The notes below the pieces were generated by a model that was not told the DNA's origin, ran no database searches, and worked only from the letters and a program-made list of their open reading frames with translations. A DNA stretch of 47,507 bases from an uncultured Treponema sp. Lineage in GTDB: Bacteria > Spirochaetota > Spirochaetia > Treponematales > Treponemataceae. Shown one piece after another: positions 39,261 through 47,507 of the stretch. Where the stretch lies: assembly GCA_937877515.1 (NCBI GenBank), contig CALFIX010000024.1, forward strand, positions 1 to 47,507. The letters are read 5' to 3'. Within the stretch, counting starts at the first letter, position 1. Every line of letters starts with the position of its first letter. Made by a program: the position numbers and the translations under genes.

Positions 39261-40198
39261 CAGAAAATCCCCCCATTATTTTCTGTATATGTCGTATGGC
39301 CAGGAAAATACCCTTTGTGATAATCTCTTAGCTGACCATCGTCTATATGCGTATAAATTTGAGTTGTTGCAAGATCCGAATGTCCTAACAGCTCCTGCAC
39401 GCTTCTCAAGTCTGCCCCACCTGCAAGAAGATGAGTTGCAAAAGAATGTCGCAGCGTGTGAACCTTTGCATGAACTCCACTTTTTGCTTCAAGCTCCTGG
39501 AAATTTTTCCAGATACCTTTGCGACTTAAAACATCACCCCTGCAATTAACAAAAACTTCTCCTACATTTTTGTCTTTCACAAGTAAAGGTCTTGCTTCAC
39601 TTATGTATTTTTCAAGCCAGAATTTTGCAACATCTCCAAAAGGAACCATTCGCTCCTTACTTCCCTTTCCATTTACAATTAGAAGCTGTTCTTCCAGATG
39701 CAAATTGCTTAGCAAAAGCGAAGAAGCTTCTGAAATTCTAAGCCCCGAGCTGTAAATAAGCTCATACAAAGCCCTGTCGCGAACTCCGGCAGGCTTTTCT
39801 GTATCAATAGCACTAAGAAGGCTGTCAACCTGCTCAACGCTTAATACTCTTGGTAAAGCCCGTTTTGTCTTAGGCTTATCAAGTTCCAGTGCATGATTTT
39901 CTTTCCAAATGCCCTTACGTAATAGAAACTCTCCGAACGACCTTAAAGCAGAAATGTCCTTTGCAGAGGTCAAATCTGAATACCCCTGCTGCTTTCTCCA
40001 TACAAAAAAATAAAGCATATTTTGTGAAGTAACATTATCTAAAGGAATGTTTTCTTCAGAAAGCCATACAAGAAAAATTTCTGCACTGAATACATAAGTT
40101 TCGCACGTAAGCTTTCCCTTTCGCTCAATAAGTAAAAGTTCATTATAAAACTCCCTCAAAAGCGAAAGAGATGCACTAGTAAGATTTAGGTTCTCCAT
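39260..40198 (-). CDS. xerD: Tyrosine recombinase, XerD-like (second of two)
   Basis: 312 aa. Catalytic Arg is in SSGLRISEASSLLL (about 152), Lys in GKGSKERMV, HTLRH at about 252, LLGHSDLATTQIYTH with the nucleophile Tyr at about 287. The core VHTLRHSFATHLLAGGADLRSVQELL is very close to XerD-type enzymes. It begins immediately after the ftsZ stop, so chromosome-dimer resolution is linked to division. Which chromosomal dif site it uses is not visible here. Confidence 0.9.
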   Translation of the reverse strand: MENLNLTSASLSLLREFYNELLLIERKGKLTCETYVFSAEIFLVWLSEENIPLDNVTSQNMLYFFVWRKQQGYSDLTSAKDISALRSFGEFLLRKGIWKENHALELDKPKTKRALPRVLSVEQVDSLLSAIDTEKPAGVRDRALYELIYSSGLRISEASSLLLSNLHLEEQLLIVNGKGSKERMVPFGDVAKFWLEKYISEARPLLVKDKNVGEVFVNCRGDVLSRKGIWKNFQELEAKSGVHAKVHTLRHSFATHLLAGGADLRSVQELLGHSDLATTQIYTHIDDGQLRDYHKGYFPGHTTYTENNGGIF

Positions 40199-41545
40199 TT
40201 ACTTTGTAAGATCAATACCTCTGGAAAGATTATTAAGATTTCTCCAGCAGGCAGGCACACTTAAGTCATCAGCATTCAGAGAAATTCCTTGAGGTATCTC
40301 ACGTACAGAATTATGGTGAACAGGATTAGGAGTAACAGGTTCTACATTCTGCTCAACAGAATCATTAGAATCTTCTTCTAAACGTGAAATTAAAGAATCT
40401 TTATTAAACCCAATAGAGCTTATTTTTTCTGCATTATCTTCAGATTCTTCTTCATGGCTTTTTACACTACCACCATTTAAAAGTTTTGAAAAATCTGAAG
40501 CAGAAACAACATTGTCATCTTTACGAGAATCTTCTTCATCATCTCCAAAAGCAACTTGTGATGAAGGATTATTAAAACCTGTTGCAATAACGGTAACGGC
40601 AATTTTGTCGCCCATAGAGTCATCTTGTACAAGACCAAAGAAAACTTCTACGTTCTTAGAGGCAGAAGCCTTTATGCTGTTTACAATTTCTTCCACTTCG
40701 CTCATGGAAACGTTTTCGTCACCTGTAATATTTACTAAAATCTTTGTTGCACCGTCAATCTGTCTATTTTCCAGCATAGGGTTAGAAATAGCAGCATGAG
40801 CGGCATCAACAGCACGGTTTTCGCCTTCTCCAAAGCCAACCCCAAGAATTGAGTCGCCCTGATTTTTCATAACACTCTTTACGTCTGCGAAGTCAAGGTT
40901 TACAGCCCCCGGCTTAGTAATTATTTCTGAAATTCCTTGTACACCCTGGCAAAGAACATCATCTGCCAGGCGGAAGGCTTGCTTATAGTTTATAGAACGG
41001 TCTACAACTTTCATTATCTGCTGGTTTGGAATAACAATAAGGCTGTCTACATTCTGCTTTAACTTTTTTAAGCCTTCCTGAGCATTTGCCATTCTGACTC
41101 TTCCTTCAAAATCAAAAGGAGTTGTTACAACAGCAATGGTTAATGCTCCGGCTTCGTGGGCAATTCCTGCAACGACAGGGGCAGAACCAGTTCCTGTTCC
41201 TCCACCCATTCCTGCAGTAATAATAACCATATCAGCACCTTGAACTATATTTTGAATTGTTTCGCAGTCTTCTTTTGCAGCATTCTCACCAACTTCTGGA
41301 TTTCCACCGGCACCAAGACCTCCGGTAAGCTTTTGACCAATTGCGAGTCTCTTATCTGCTTTTGAAATATTTAATGCTTGTAAATCTGTATTCAGAACAA
41401 TAAATTCTACGTCTTTTACACCAGCTGTAATCATTCGGTTTACGGCACTAGAACCACCACCACCGCAACCAATAATCTTAATTACAGTAGGACTAACAGG
41501 CGCAATCTCTGTTGCGTCGTCTTCTACAACAGACAACTCTATCAT
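40199..41545 (-). CDS. ftsZ: Cell division protein FtsZ
   Basis: Tubulin-like GTPase that forms the Z-ring. 448 aa from ATG 41545; a TTG at 41557 is less likely because GGGAGG lies between and serves the ATG. The N-terminus has IGCGGGGSSAVNRM and the tubulin signature GGGTGTGSAP is near residue 115. The GTPase domain runs to about 315, then an acidic linker (DDEEDSRKDDN) leads to a C-terminal peptide. The terminal LSVPACWRNLNNLSRGIDLTK replaces the usual IPAFLR motif with VPACWR and carries an extra dozen residues, so FtsA/ZipA-like contacts may differ. Confidence 0.97.
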   Translation of the reverse strand: MIELSVVEDDATEIAPVSPTVIKIIGCGGGGSSAVNRMITAGVKDVEFIVLNTDLQALNISKADKRLAIGQKLTGGLGAGGNPEVGENAAKEDCETIQNIVQGADMVIITAGMGGGTGTGSAPVVAGIAHEAGALTIAVVTTPFDFEGRVRMANAQEGLKKLKQNVDSLIVIPNQQIMKVVDRSINYKQAFRLADDVLCQGVQGISEIITKPGAVNLDFADVKSVMKNQGDSILGVGFGEGENRAVDAAHAAISNPMLENRQIDGATKILVNITGDENVSMSEVEEIVNSIKASASKNVEVFFGLVQDDSMGDKIAVTVIATGFNNPSSQVAFGDDEEDSRKDDNVVSASDFSKLLNGGSVKSHEEESEDNAEKISSIGFNKDSLISRLEEDSNDSVEQNVEPVTPNPVHHNSVREIPQGISLNADDLSVPACWRNLNNLSRGIDLTK

Positions 41546-41585
41546 ATTTCCTCCCAACCCACACTTGCCACATAAAAGGCTTACA

Positions 41586-41615
41586 CTTTTTTAGATTATC
41601 CCCCATCTAAAAAAG
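41586..41615. repeat. Inverted repeat upstream of ftsZ
   Basis: Perfect 11-bp arms CTTTTTTAGAT/ATCTAAAAAAG enclose an 8-nt loop. It would fold as an RNA hairpin in the ftsA-ftsZ transcript about 40 nt before the ftsZ start. The T run lies in a stem, so it is not a classical terminator; translation or stability control is possible. Confidence 0.6.
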
Positions 41616-41653
41616 CAGTGCTTTATCTTTTCCAAAAATTAGTTTACAAATTT

Positions 41654-41670
41654 TTTACTATTTTAGTAAA
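41654..41670. repeat. Short inverted repeat in ftsA-ftsZ gap
   Basis: Perfect 7-bp arms TTTACTA/TAGTAAA with a 3-nt loop, between the ftsA stop and the hairpin before ftsZ. Significance is unclear. Confidence 0.45.
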
Positions 41671-41699
41671 GGTCATAATTAGAATATTCCTAAAAAAAT

Positions 41700-42953
41700 C
41701 TAAAAAAACTTTTTTAAGAAATTCTTTATGCCTGATATTTTATCGCCCTGTCTGGAAGCTTCTTGAGCTTTTACCTTATGCTTTCCTTTGTCATCTTTTT
41801 CTGCATCTTTATTTGCAAGAATCAGACCGACAACTGTAGCATAATCACTATCCCTATAAGTTTGGTCAGGTCCCCCAAGATCAGGAGAAAGCCCAACCCT
41901 GACAGAACTTGTATTCCAAACACTTTGTGTAAGTTCTACAATTCCTGGCATTAAAGAACCTCCGCCTGTTAAAACAATGCTGCCGGAAAGCTTTGTAAGA
42001 TTTGATCTATGGACAACCTCTTTCTTTGCCATGGTTAAAATCTCTTCCATGCGGGGCTGAATTATTTCACACAATTCATAACGAGTTGTCTGCTCAGGAG
42101 CTCTACCACCTACTCCAGGAATAATAACTTCTTCCTCTTTTTCGTTCCCTAAAATCCAGCAACAACCATTTTCAACTTTTATTTTTTCAGCAGTAGCATT
42201 AGAAATTCCTTTTACGACAGCAATATCATTTGTTACCATATTGCCACCAACCGGAATTGACACTGTAAAAACCGGGGCCCCCTTGTTTAATACAATAACG
42301 TCTGTTGTTCCACCACCCAAGTCTATTAAAATGGAACCTAAATCCATTTCATCTTCATGAACACAAGCGTAAGAAGCTGCCAAAGTTTTTAGCATTGTAA
42401 ACTTTCTTTCGTAACCTGCACGAGTAATACATTGAGAAATATTTGAAAGAGCTGTAACAGAAGCTGTTACAAGGTGAACACAAACCTCCAGGCGGACTCC
42501 CATCATTCCAATTGGATTTTTATAGCCGGAAATGCCGTCTATAATATATTCCTGAGGAATTACATGTATAAGTTTTTTATCAAGCGGAATTGGAAAAGCT
42601 TTTGCAGCTTCTATTGCACGGTCTTTTGCAGACTTTGCAATTTCTAAAGGACGATTTTTACCACTCTGGTCTACGCCAATCTGCCCCTTCGAGTTTATAC
42701 TTTCTACCTGAGAGCCACCAATTCCTGTATAAACACTGGTTACTTCAACGCCGGCAGACTGTTCAGCTTCTTCGACGGTTTCTTTTATTGCTTCCATTGC
42801 TGCGTCTATATTTACAATAACACCGTTCCTAAGCCCCTGTGACGGACGCTTAGCAAAGCCAATAACTTCAAGCTTTTTATCTTCGTCCATTTCGCCAATT
42901 ACAGTGCGTATAAAACTTGTACCAATATCCAGACCAACAATAAAACTGCTCAC
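41700..42953 (-). CDS. ftsA: Cell division protein FtsA
   Basis: Actin-like membrane tether for the Z-ring. 417 aa from the GTG start at 42953 (AGGAG lies 7 nt upstream); a GTG at 42974 overlapping the ftsQ stop would be 7 codons longer. FIVGLDIGTSFIRTVIG opens the ATPase fold, IDLGGGTTDVIVLNKG is the phosphate-2 site, and a Gly-rich GSIVLTGGGSLMPGI block follows. The C-terminal helix ISGIKNFLKKFF is the amphipathic membrane-targeting sequence. The frame lies between ftsQ and ftsZ as in other bacteria. Confidence 0.96.
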   Translation of the reverse strand: MSSFIVGLDIGTSFIRTVIGEMDEDKKLEVIGFAKRPSQGLRNGVIVNIDAAMEAIKETVEEAEQSAGVEVTSVYTGIGGSQVESINSKGQIGVDQSGKNRPLEIAKSAKDRAIEAAKAFPIPLDKKLIHVIPQEYIIDGISGYKNPIGMMGVRLEVCVHLVTASVTALSNISQCITRAGYERKFTMLKTLAASYACVHEDEMDLGSILIDLGGGTTDVIVLNKGAPVFTVSIPVGGNMVTNDIAVVKGISNATAEKIKVENGCCWILGNEKEEEVIIPGVGGRAPEQTTRYELCEIIQPRMEEILTMAKKEVVHRSNLTKLSGSIVLTGGGSLMPGIVELTQSVWNTSSVRVGLSPDLGGPDQTYRDSDYATVVGLILANKDAEKDDKGKHKVKAQEASRQGDKISGIKNFLKKFF

Positions 42954-42970
42954 AGCGTATCTCCTAAAAT

Positions 42971-43798
42971 TCACCGTGCCCTATAGGAAACAGAACCATA
43001 ACGTAAATCAATTACACCAACATTTGAATCTATTGAATTTACAACATCTAAAGCTACCATCATGTACTTCAGCTGTTCTTCATCTAAAGCTCTGTCTGTA
43101 AGGACTTTTACTTTTGTATGTATAGGATAAAGAACAAGCTCGTAATTTCCATAAGCCTTTGGAAGAACTTGAATTTCAGAAATTGCTGCAAAATATTTCT
43201 GTGGCAAAGTTCTTAAATATGCAATCTGTTCCATAAGAGGCCTATATTTAGCCGGAAGTCTCATTCCATCCTGTACATTCTCTAAAGGAAGCCCCGAAAT
43301 AAGCGGAACTGTAAAATCCTGCCCTTTTACCTGACTTCCTGCGGTGAATAATACACCATTTCTGTCTATTTGAATAGACTGCTGATGATCAGAAAAATTT
43401 ACTATTGTTTTAGCAACTGCATCCCTCTCCTTTACGGAAACCCTAACCTTATCCGGGAAATGTTTATAAACAGAAACTGTTTCTATGCAGGACATTGTAC
43501 TTAAAGCGGAAACAGCTTTTGCAGTGTCAAAGCTTATCCAGGTTTCTCCGCCAGATTCCTTTAACGTGGCATTAACTTCTTGTACAGACAAAGTTCTTAA
43601 GCCATTATACTCCATCTTTGCAGGAGAAAGGCATGGCATTACTAAAGTGTACAAAACGCCTTCTATTGCAAGTAAAATTCCTAAAACTAATACAACGATT
43701 TTTAAAATCTTTATTTTCTTATCAGGAGCTTCTTCTTGAGATGTATCATCAGAAATTGTAAGACCCAGCTGAAAAGCCGCATTTGTAAAATCACTCAT
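42971..43798 (-). CDS. ftsQ: Cell division protein FtsQ (POTRA)
   Basis: 275 aa. A short cytoplasmic N-terminus is followed by one transmembrane helix (IVVLVLGILLAIEGVLYTLV, about 34-53). A POTRA-like periplasmic domain (LRTLSVQEVNATLKE..., VSALSTMSCIETVSVYKHFPDKVRVSVKERDAV) matches FtsQ/DivIB. It starts inside the end of ftsW (8-nt overlap), so translation is coupled. It links the divisome inner and outer parts through FtsL/FtsB partners. Confidence 0.92.
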   Translation of the reverse strand: MSDFTNAAFQLGLTISDDTSQEEAPDKKIKILKIVVLVLGILLAIEGVLYTLVMPCLSPAKMEYNGLRTLSVQEVNATLKESGGETWISFDTAKAVSALSTMSCIETVSVYKHFPDKVRVSVKERDAVAKTIVNFSDHQQSIQIDRNGVLFTAGSQVKGQDFTVPLISGLPLENVQDGMRLPAKYRPLMEQIAYLRTLPQKYFAAISEIQVLPKAYGNYELVLYPIHTKVKVLTDRALDEEQLKYMMVALDVVNSIDSNVGVIDLRYGSVSYRAR

Positions 43799-45002
43799 TT
43801 TCCACTACAACTCCATTAAAACTTTCTATTTTTGATATATCAGAATCTTCACTATATATTTCAAATTCGTCATCTTCTGCTTCTGCATGAGAAGCATTTA
43901 AAATTAAACCGCACATTACAAAAGTCATAAACTGAGCAGAACCACCAGAAGAAAAAAACGGTAAAGGTATGCCAGTTGCAGGAAGAGCACCGCATACAAC
44001 AGCAACATTCACAAGAGACTGCAAAAAGACTAATGTCGTACAGCCAAATGCACTGTAGGAAGCAAATCTTGATAAACCTGTAAAAGCAATCTTATAGCCC
44101 TGGCAGGCAAAAAATATAAGAACAATAAAATATGCACAAACACCCAAAAGTCCCATAATGTTTGTCCAGCCGGCAAAAATGTAGTCAGCCTGAATTTCCG
44201 GAATGCTGTTAACATACTTCATACCGCTTCCCATACCATTTCCTAAAAGACCTCCGGAAGTAATTGCCATACGGCTTCTCATTTGCTGATAACCAATACT
44301 GAGAGCGTAATCTTCCGGCTTAAAGAATGCCATGACACGATTCAGGCGGTATTCTTCAAGACAAATCATAATAACGGCTGCAATAATGCCTAAAACAAAA
44401 AGCGGCAAAAACCATTTCATATTTGCGCCCGTTACAAAAAACATGAGGCTTCCAACTACAAAGATAAAGACTCCTGTAGAAAAATCTTTCTGCAGGAATA
44501 CAACTCCTACAAAAACTATAAGTCCAATAAGAGGATATAAAAATTCTTCGTGATACATTTCTTCGTCACGAGAGTACTTTTCAAAAAGATTTGCTAAAAA
44601 AAGCACCATTACAAACTTTACAATTTCAGAAGGCTGAATGGTTCCAATGAAAGGAATTTTTATCCAGCGGGGAGCTCCATTTAATGAAACCCCGATGCCT
44701 GGAATGTGAGTTAAAAGGCACAGAATAAGGGAAACAAAAACTAAAAGGGGTAAAGACTTTCTGATAAGCTTTAGAGGCATTAAACTTATGAATGCCATTG
44801 CCAAAAGCCCCACTCCGGACCAAACAAGCTGTCTGATGACAAAGTAATATTTATTGCCAAAAATTCTTAAGGCTGTGTTCGTAGAGCAAATAAAAAGCGT
44901 AAAGATTCCCAGTCCCCATAAAAGAAGCACAGAAACTAAAAAGAGACCTCCGCCTCGCGGCTTTTCGATAGACTTATTAGCAAAGAAAGTAAAGTTTCCC
45001 AC
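43791..45002 (-). CDS. ftsW: Septal peptidoglycan glycosyltransferase FtsW
   Basis: 403 aa SEDS-family membrane protein with about 10 helices. Typical sites are QPSEIVKFVMVLFLA, GGLLGNGMGSGMKYVNSIPEIQADYIFA and PATGIPLPFFSSGGSAQF. Start is GTG 45002, one base overlapping the murF stop (TAGTG), so it is coupled. It polymerises septal glycan with a class B PBP that is not in this window. A short cytoplasmic tail is acidic. Confidence 0.96.
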   Translation of the reverse strand: MGNFTFFANKSIEKPRGGGLFLVSVLLLWGLGIFTLFICSTNTALRIFGNKYYFVIRQLVWSGVGLLAMAFISLMPLKLIRKSLPLLVFVSLILCLLTHIPGIGVSLNGAPRWIKIPFIGTIQPSEIVKFVMVLFLANLFEKYSRDEEMYHEEFLYPLIGLIVFVGVVFLQKDFSTGVFIFVVGSLMFFVTGANMKWFLPLFVLGIIAAVIMICLEEYRLNRVMAFFKPEDYALSIGYQQMRSRMAITSGGLLGNGMGSGMKYVNSIPEIQADYIFAGWTNIMGLLGVCAYFIVLIFFACQGYKIAFTGLSRFASYSAFGCTTLVFLQSLVNVAVVCGALPATGIPLPFFSSGGSAQFMTFVMCGLILNASHAEAEDDEFEIYSEDSDISKIESFNGVVVENE

Positions 45003-46441
45003 TATTTTTCTTCCTCCAGAGTTTTTACAACCCTTTCCAAAGCCATTCCGCGAGATCCCTTTACTAGAATTACATCTCCGGCACTACTTATCTTACGGAT
45101 ATAATCAGAAACTTCTTCTATTGCTTTATCGTCATGTTGTTCAACATAAAAGAGACTTGACTTACCATTACATTCTTTTGCCTTTTCATAAGCAGCCTTC
45201 ATTTCTTTACCTATAAAAATCAAAACTGCAGCATCACTGTTAGAAGCAAGTTCTCCACAATGAGAGTGATCTTTAAAAGATGATTCTCCTAATTCAAGCA
45301 TATCACCTAAAACAAAAATTTTTTTACAGTCTGTTTTTACAGAAGAAACAAACTCTATGGCTTTTTCCATACTGTCAGGATTTGCATTATAGCAATCTTG
45401 CAAAATAGTATACTTTTCATGCAAAACCTGGCTTCTTCCAAACATGCTTTTCAAGCCGTTTATTCCGCTTGCAATTTCTTTATCAGTAAGTCCCAAAACT
45501 TTTGCTAAAGCTATGGCACCAAGAGCATTCTTATAATTATATACACCTGGCAATGAAAGGCGAGCTTCTTCATTACCGATTCTTATTACCGAGCCGTCAA
45601 ACCCCTCGTCCCTTACAAAAGAAACACTTTCATCTTTTCCGTCCCCGTAAAGAACAACTTTTCCGTCAACCTGCTCCTTCATGTAATCTGTAAAATCATC
45701 ATCAAAAGGAATCACTGCCGTTCCAAAGCCGTTTATCCAGTCAAAAACATGAGATTTTTCTTGTGCAATATTTTCTCTACTACCTAAAAGTCCAACATGA
45801 GCTGTTCCTATATTCGTAACAATAGCAAAACGTGGTTTTAAGACAGAAGCAATTTCTTTTATTTCATCTTTACGATTCATTCCCATTTCAAAAATGCCAA
45901 CTTTATGTTCCTTACGAATCATAAAAACAGAAAGCGGAAGTCCTGTTTCGCTATTCAGATTTCCCTTATTTGAAATTACAGAATATCTCTGTGAAAAAAT
46001 TGATGCACAAATTTCTTTTGTAGTTGTTTTTCCACTCGAACCTGTAATACCTATCCTTATAAGATCTGGAAACTTTTCTACATAACGAGTGGCAGCTTTT
46101 TGCAGGGCTGTAAGAGTATTTTCAACTGCAATAAAAACAATTTTAGGATTTTTTTGAGAAAGATCTGTAAAAAAAGAAGCATTTTCTTCAAAGTTCTTTA
46201 AGCGAATAAAAATTACAGAAGCACCTTTCTCTATTGCCTGAGGAACATATTTATGACCGTCCTGTTTTTCGCCAATAAGAGGAACAAATAAAGTTTTTTC
46301 TGTTACAAGGCGACTGTCCGTCTGAACAGAGGTAAAAGAAAAGTCATCTTCAGAGTCTATAACTCCAAGAACGTGTATACCACCTGTTGATTCAAGAACA
46401 TCACTAAGAGAAAGTAAACTTTTTTCTTCTATCCCGCTCAT
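45002..46441 (-). CDS. murF: UDP-MurNAc-tripeptide--D-Ala-D-Ala ligase MurF
   Basis: 479 aa Mur ligase. The ATP loop GSSGKTTTKE is near residue 131, followed by ISNKGNLNSETGLPLS and EMGMNRKDEI. LQDCYNANPDSM in the C-terminal part and VKGSRGMALERVV near the end are MurF signatures. It adds D-Ala-D-Ala in the last cytoplasmic peptide step. Its ATG overlaps the ftsL stop by 4 bp (ATGA). mraY and the other mur genes are absent from the block. Confidence 0.96.
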   Translation of the reverse strand: MSGIEEKSLLSLSDVLESTGGIHVLGVIDSEDDFSFTSVQTDSRLVTEKTLFVPLIGEKQDGHKYVPQAIEKGASVIFIRLKNFEENASFFTDLSQKNPKIVFIAVENTLTALQKAATRYVEKFPDLIRIGITGSSGKTTTKEICASIFSQRYSVISNKGNLNSETGLPLSVFMIRKEHKVGIFEMGMNRKDEIKEIASVLKPRFAIVTNIGTAHVGLLGSRENIAQEKSHVFDWINGFGTAVIPFDDDFTDYMKEQVDGKVVLYGDGKDESVSFVRDEGFDGSVIRIGNEEARLSLPGVYNYKNALGAIALAKVLGLTDKEIASGINGLKSMFGRSQVLHEKYTILQDCYNANPDSMEKAIEFVSSVKTDCKKIFVLGDMLELGESSFKDHSHCGELASNSDAAVLIFIGKEMKAAYEKAKECNGKSSLFYVEQHDDKAIEEVSDYIRKISSAGDVILVKGSRGMALERVVKTLEEEK

Positions 46442-46737
46442 TTTTTACTATCCTTCATTTCTACTCTAACTATTTCATCAGACTCAGCCATGCGCATTCC
46501 AAGCTCATTTTGAGCAATATTTTCTATGCGTTCTGAACTAGATAAAAGGCTTATGTCTGTTATCATCTTTTTATTTTGCTCTATAAGCTCCTGCTGTTTC
46601 TTTTCCAGCTCTTCTACATCCTTTTCCAAAGCTGTATAACGTTTTGCCTGAATGCCATTCAACACAAGCAAACCCGGTATGCACAATGCAACAAGACAAA
46701 GAAAAACTATGCGGAGAATGTAACTAACTTTTTTCAT
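46438..46737 (-). CDS. ftsL: FtsL/DivIC-like septum formation protein
   Basis: 99-aa bitopic protein. One N-terminal transmembrane helix (IVFLCLVALCIPGLLVL, about 10-26) precedes a coiled coil (YTALEKDVEELEKKQQELIE) and a short conserved end (RIENIAQNELGMRMA). Position after the rsmH tail and before murF fits FtsL. Its ATG overlaps the stop of the rsmH tail by one base (TAATG), so the native operon order rsmH-ftsL-murF is preserved here. Confidence 0.85.
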   Translation of the reverse strand: MKKVSYILRIVFLCLVALCIPGLLVLNGIQAKRYTALEKDVEELEKKQQELIEQNKKMITDISLLSSSERIENIAQNELGMRMAESDEIVRVEMKDSKK

Positions 46738-46964
46738 TACATTGCCTCCACACCATAAAGACGCATTTCATTTGCATCCCTCAGCTTACGAACTACACGC
46801 AATTTAGCACTACGGGAAGGAGAATTAATTTTTACTTCCTCCGCAGTCGGTTCTACAGGTTTTCTCGTAAGAAGTTCTGCACAGGGAGTTCCCCCGCATT
46901 TACAAGAAGCAAATTCTGGAGGACACACACATTGCTTTCCTAAGTTACGAAAATAATTTTTTAC
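46737..46964 (-). pseudogene. rsmH: 3' fragment of rsmH (16S rRNA m4C1402 methyltransferase)
   Basis: The sequence from VKNYFRNLGKQC through CVCPPEFASCKCGGTPC, LLTRKPVEP and SRSAKLRVVRKL is the characteristic end of RsmH. The SAM-binding and catalytic N-terminal three quarters are missing, replaced by unrelated membrane-protein sequence. It keeps its native 1-nt overlap with ftsL, so this end of the locus is authentic. Whether a complete rsmH exists elsewhere cannot be told from this window. Confidence 0.85.
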
Positions 46965-47507
46965 AAAAACAGATAACAGTATAGATAGCAATGAAGCCAC
47001 TACAAAAAACCATCGACTTAAGTTCCCCATTAAAAGGGAAAACGATTCATTCTTTGTTATGAACCTAAAAATCCTATATACAACATATCTACTGTGATAT
47101 TGCCCTTCAACATTTTTACTAAAATCTTTTAGATTTTGCAATAAAATATGAATATTAGAAAATCCATTCTTAAAAAACAGAAACGGTAGAAATGTAAGTA
47201 TAATTCCGAGTATTACGCAAAAAACAATTTCCCTATATTGCTTTTTATCAAGATATAAAACTCCAAATAGCACTGGATATATTTTTCCAACAGAAGCCAA
47301 AACAAGACATATAGCTCCAAAATATCTAAAAGCTTTATTTTTAGAATCATAAAATGCTAGAAAATAAAATAAAAGTGAAGTCGTCAGCAAAATTATATTC
47401 GCCCGCTCTAATGTAAATAAAGTAACATATGACAACAAAGCGGACAAAATGATAATTTTATTTGTTTTATACCGATTGCAGAGGCAACACATTGAATGGA
47501 TAAAAAC
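46737..47507 (-). CDS. Partial membrane glycosyltransferase (GT87/DUF2029-like) fused to RsmH tail
   Basis: The frame is open to the right edge (its first Met inside the window is at 47492), so the start is outside. Residues up to about 175 are hydrophobic helices with ERANIILL and SVGKIYPVLFGVLYLDKK, the pattern of DUF2029/GT87 polyprenol-sugar mannosyltransferase-type proteins. The last 75 or so residues are instead the C-terminal end of RsmH and share no relation with such enzymes. The join lies near 46964 in frame. Either a real rearrangement or an assembly error made this chimera. Confidence 0.75.
   Translation of the reverse strand, partial: VFIHSMCCLCNRYKTNKIIILSALLSYVTLFTLERANIILLTTSLLFYFLAFYDSKNKAFRYFGAICLVLASVGKIYPVLFGVLYLDKKQYREIVFCVILGIILTFLPFLFFKNGFSNIHILLQNLKDFSKNVEGQYHSRYVVYRIFRFITKNESFSLLMGNLSRWFFVVASLLSILLSVFVKNYFRNLGKQCVCPPEFASCKCGGTPCAELLTRKPVEPTAEEVKINSPSRSAKLRVVRKLRDANEMRLYGVEAM

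Noticed and set aside
41543..41557. TTG start of ftsZ at 41557
   Set aside because: It would place GGGAGG inside the gene; ATG at 41545 has that site at normal distance.

Overview
The window looks like a stretch of a Treponema-type spirochaete chromosome. Three things suggest this: a division-gene block in the order ftsL-murF-ftsW-ftsQ-ftsA-ftsZ-xer-TPR lipoprotein-dprA-topA-xer (which I recall from Treponema pallidum), a divergent FliG1-type flagellar switch paralogue, and an AT-rich genome with many signal-peptide and lipoprotein genes. Species cannot be named. Almost every gene is on the minus strand; the clear plus-strand exception is a decayed nucleotidyltransferase/HEPN-like pair. The left end stops inside a tandem repeat and the right end stops inside an open frame, so this may be a whole assembly contig.

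Layout, left to right. 1-251: tandem 20-bp repeats and the valS terminator. 252-5947: valS, a two-gene chromate-transporter (ChrA) pair, malQ. 6097-8271: accessory region with a small lipoprotein, two pseudogenes of a MNT/substrate-binding toxin-antitoxin-like pair, a PLD/zinc-ribbon protein, and a relic of an argG 3' end. 8272-12304: argG, a PgeF/YfiH-type gene, a spirochaetal conserved gene. 12465-12761: tRNA-Glu(CTC) and tRNA-Gln(CTG) with a near-consensus promoter and a terminator. 12879-14916: secreted lipase, lipoprotein, small outer-membrane barrel. 15035-19363: clpB, a tocopherol-cyclase/AttH-like protein, a 73-aa orphan. 19419-23800: fliG1 coupled to an M16 metalloprotease. 23843-34123: a three-gene operon for a 2767-aa secreted W-rich coiled-coil protein, a lipoprotein and a secreted protein. 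34286-34357: tRNA-Val(CAC). 34445-47507: the xer/topA/dprA/division block, ending in a membrane-glycosyltransferase fragment fused in frame to the C-terminal tail of RsmH.

The division block is tightly overlapped and probably translationally coupled, and links septum assembly, chromosome-dimer resolution (two Xer proteins), topology and DNA uptake. The most notable signal outside genes is a repeated promoter layout: for six transcription units the -10 hexamer lies 6-8 nt before the start codon with no Shine-Dalgarno site, which predicts leaderless mRNAs. Other items that ordinary annotation would miss are the argG relic, the RsmH chimera, paired TGATA-N7-TATCA palindromes 20 bp apart, a palindrome wrapped round the fliG1 -10, and GC-rich hairpin patches scattered through intergenic DNA and extending into the end of one chrA gene. 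The giant-protein operon is the best candidate for an undescribed system, but its function cannot be read from the sequence.
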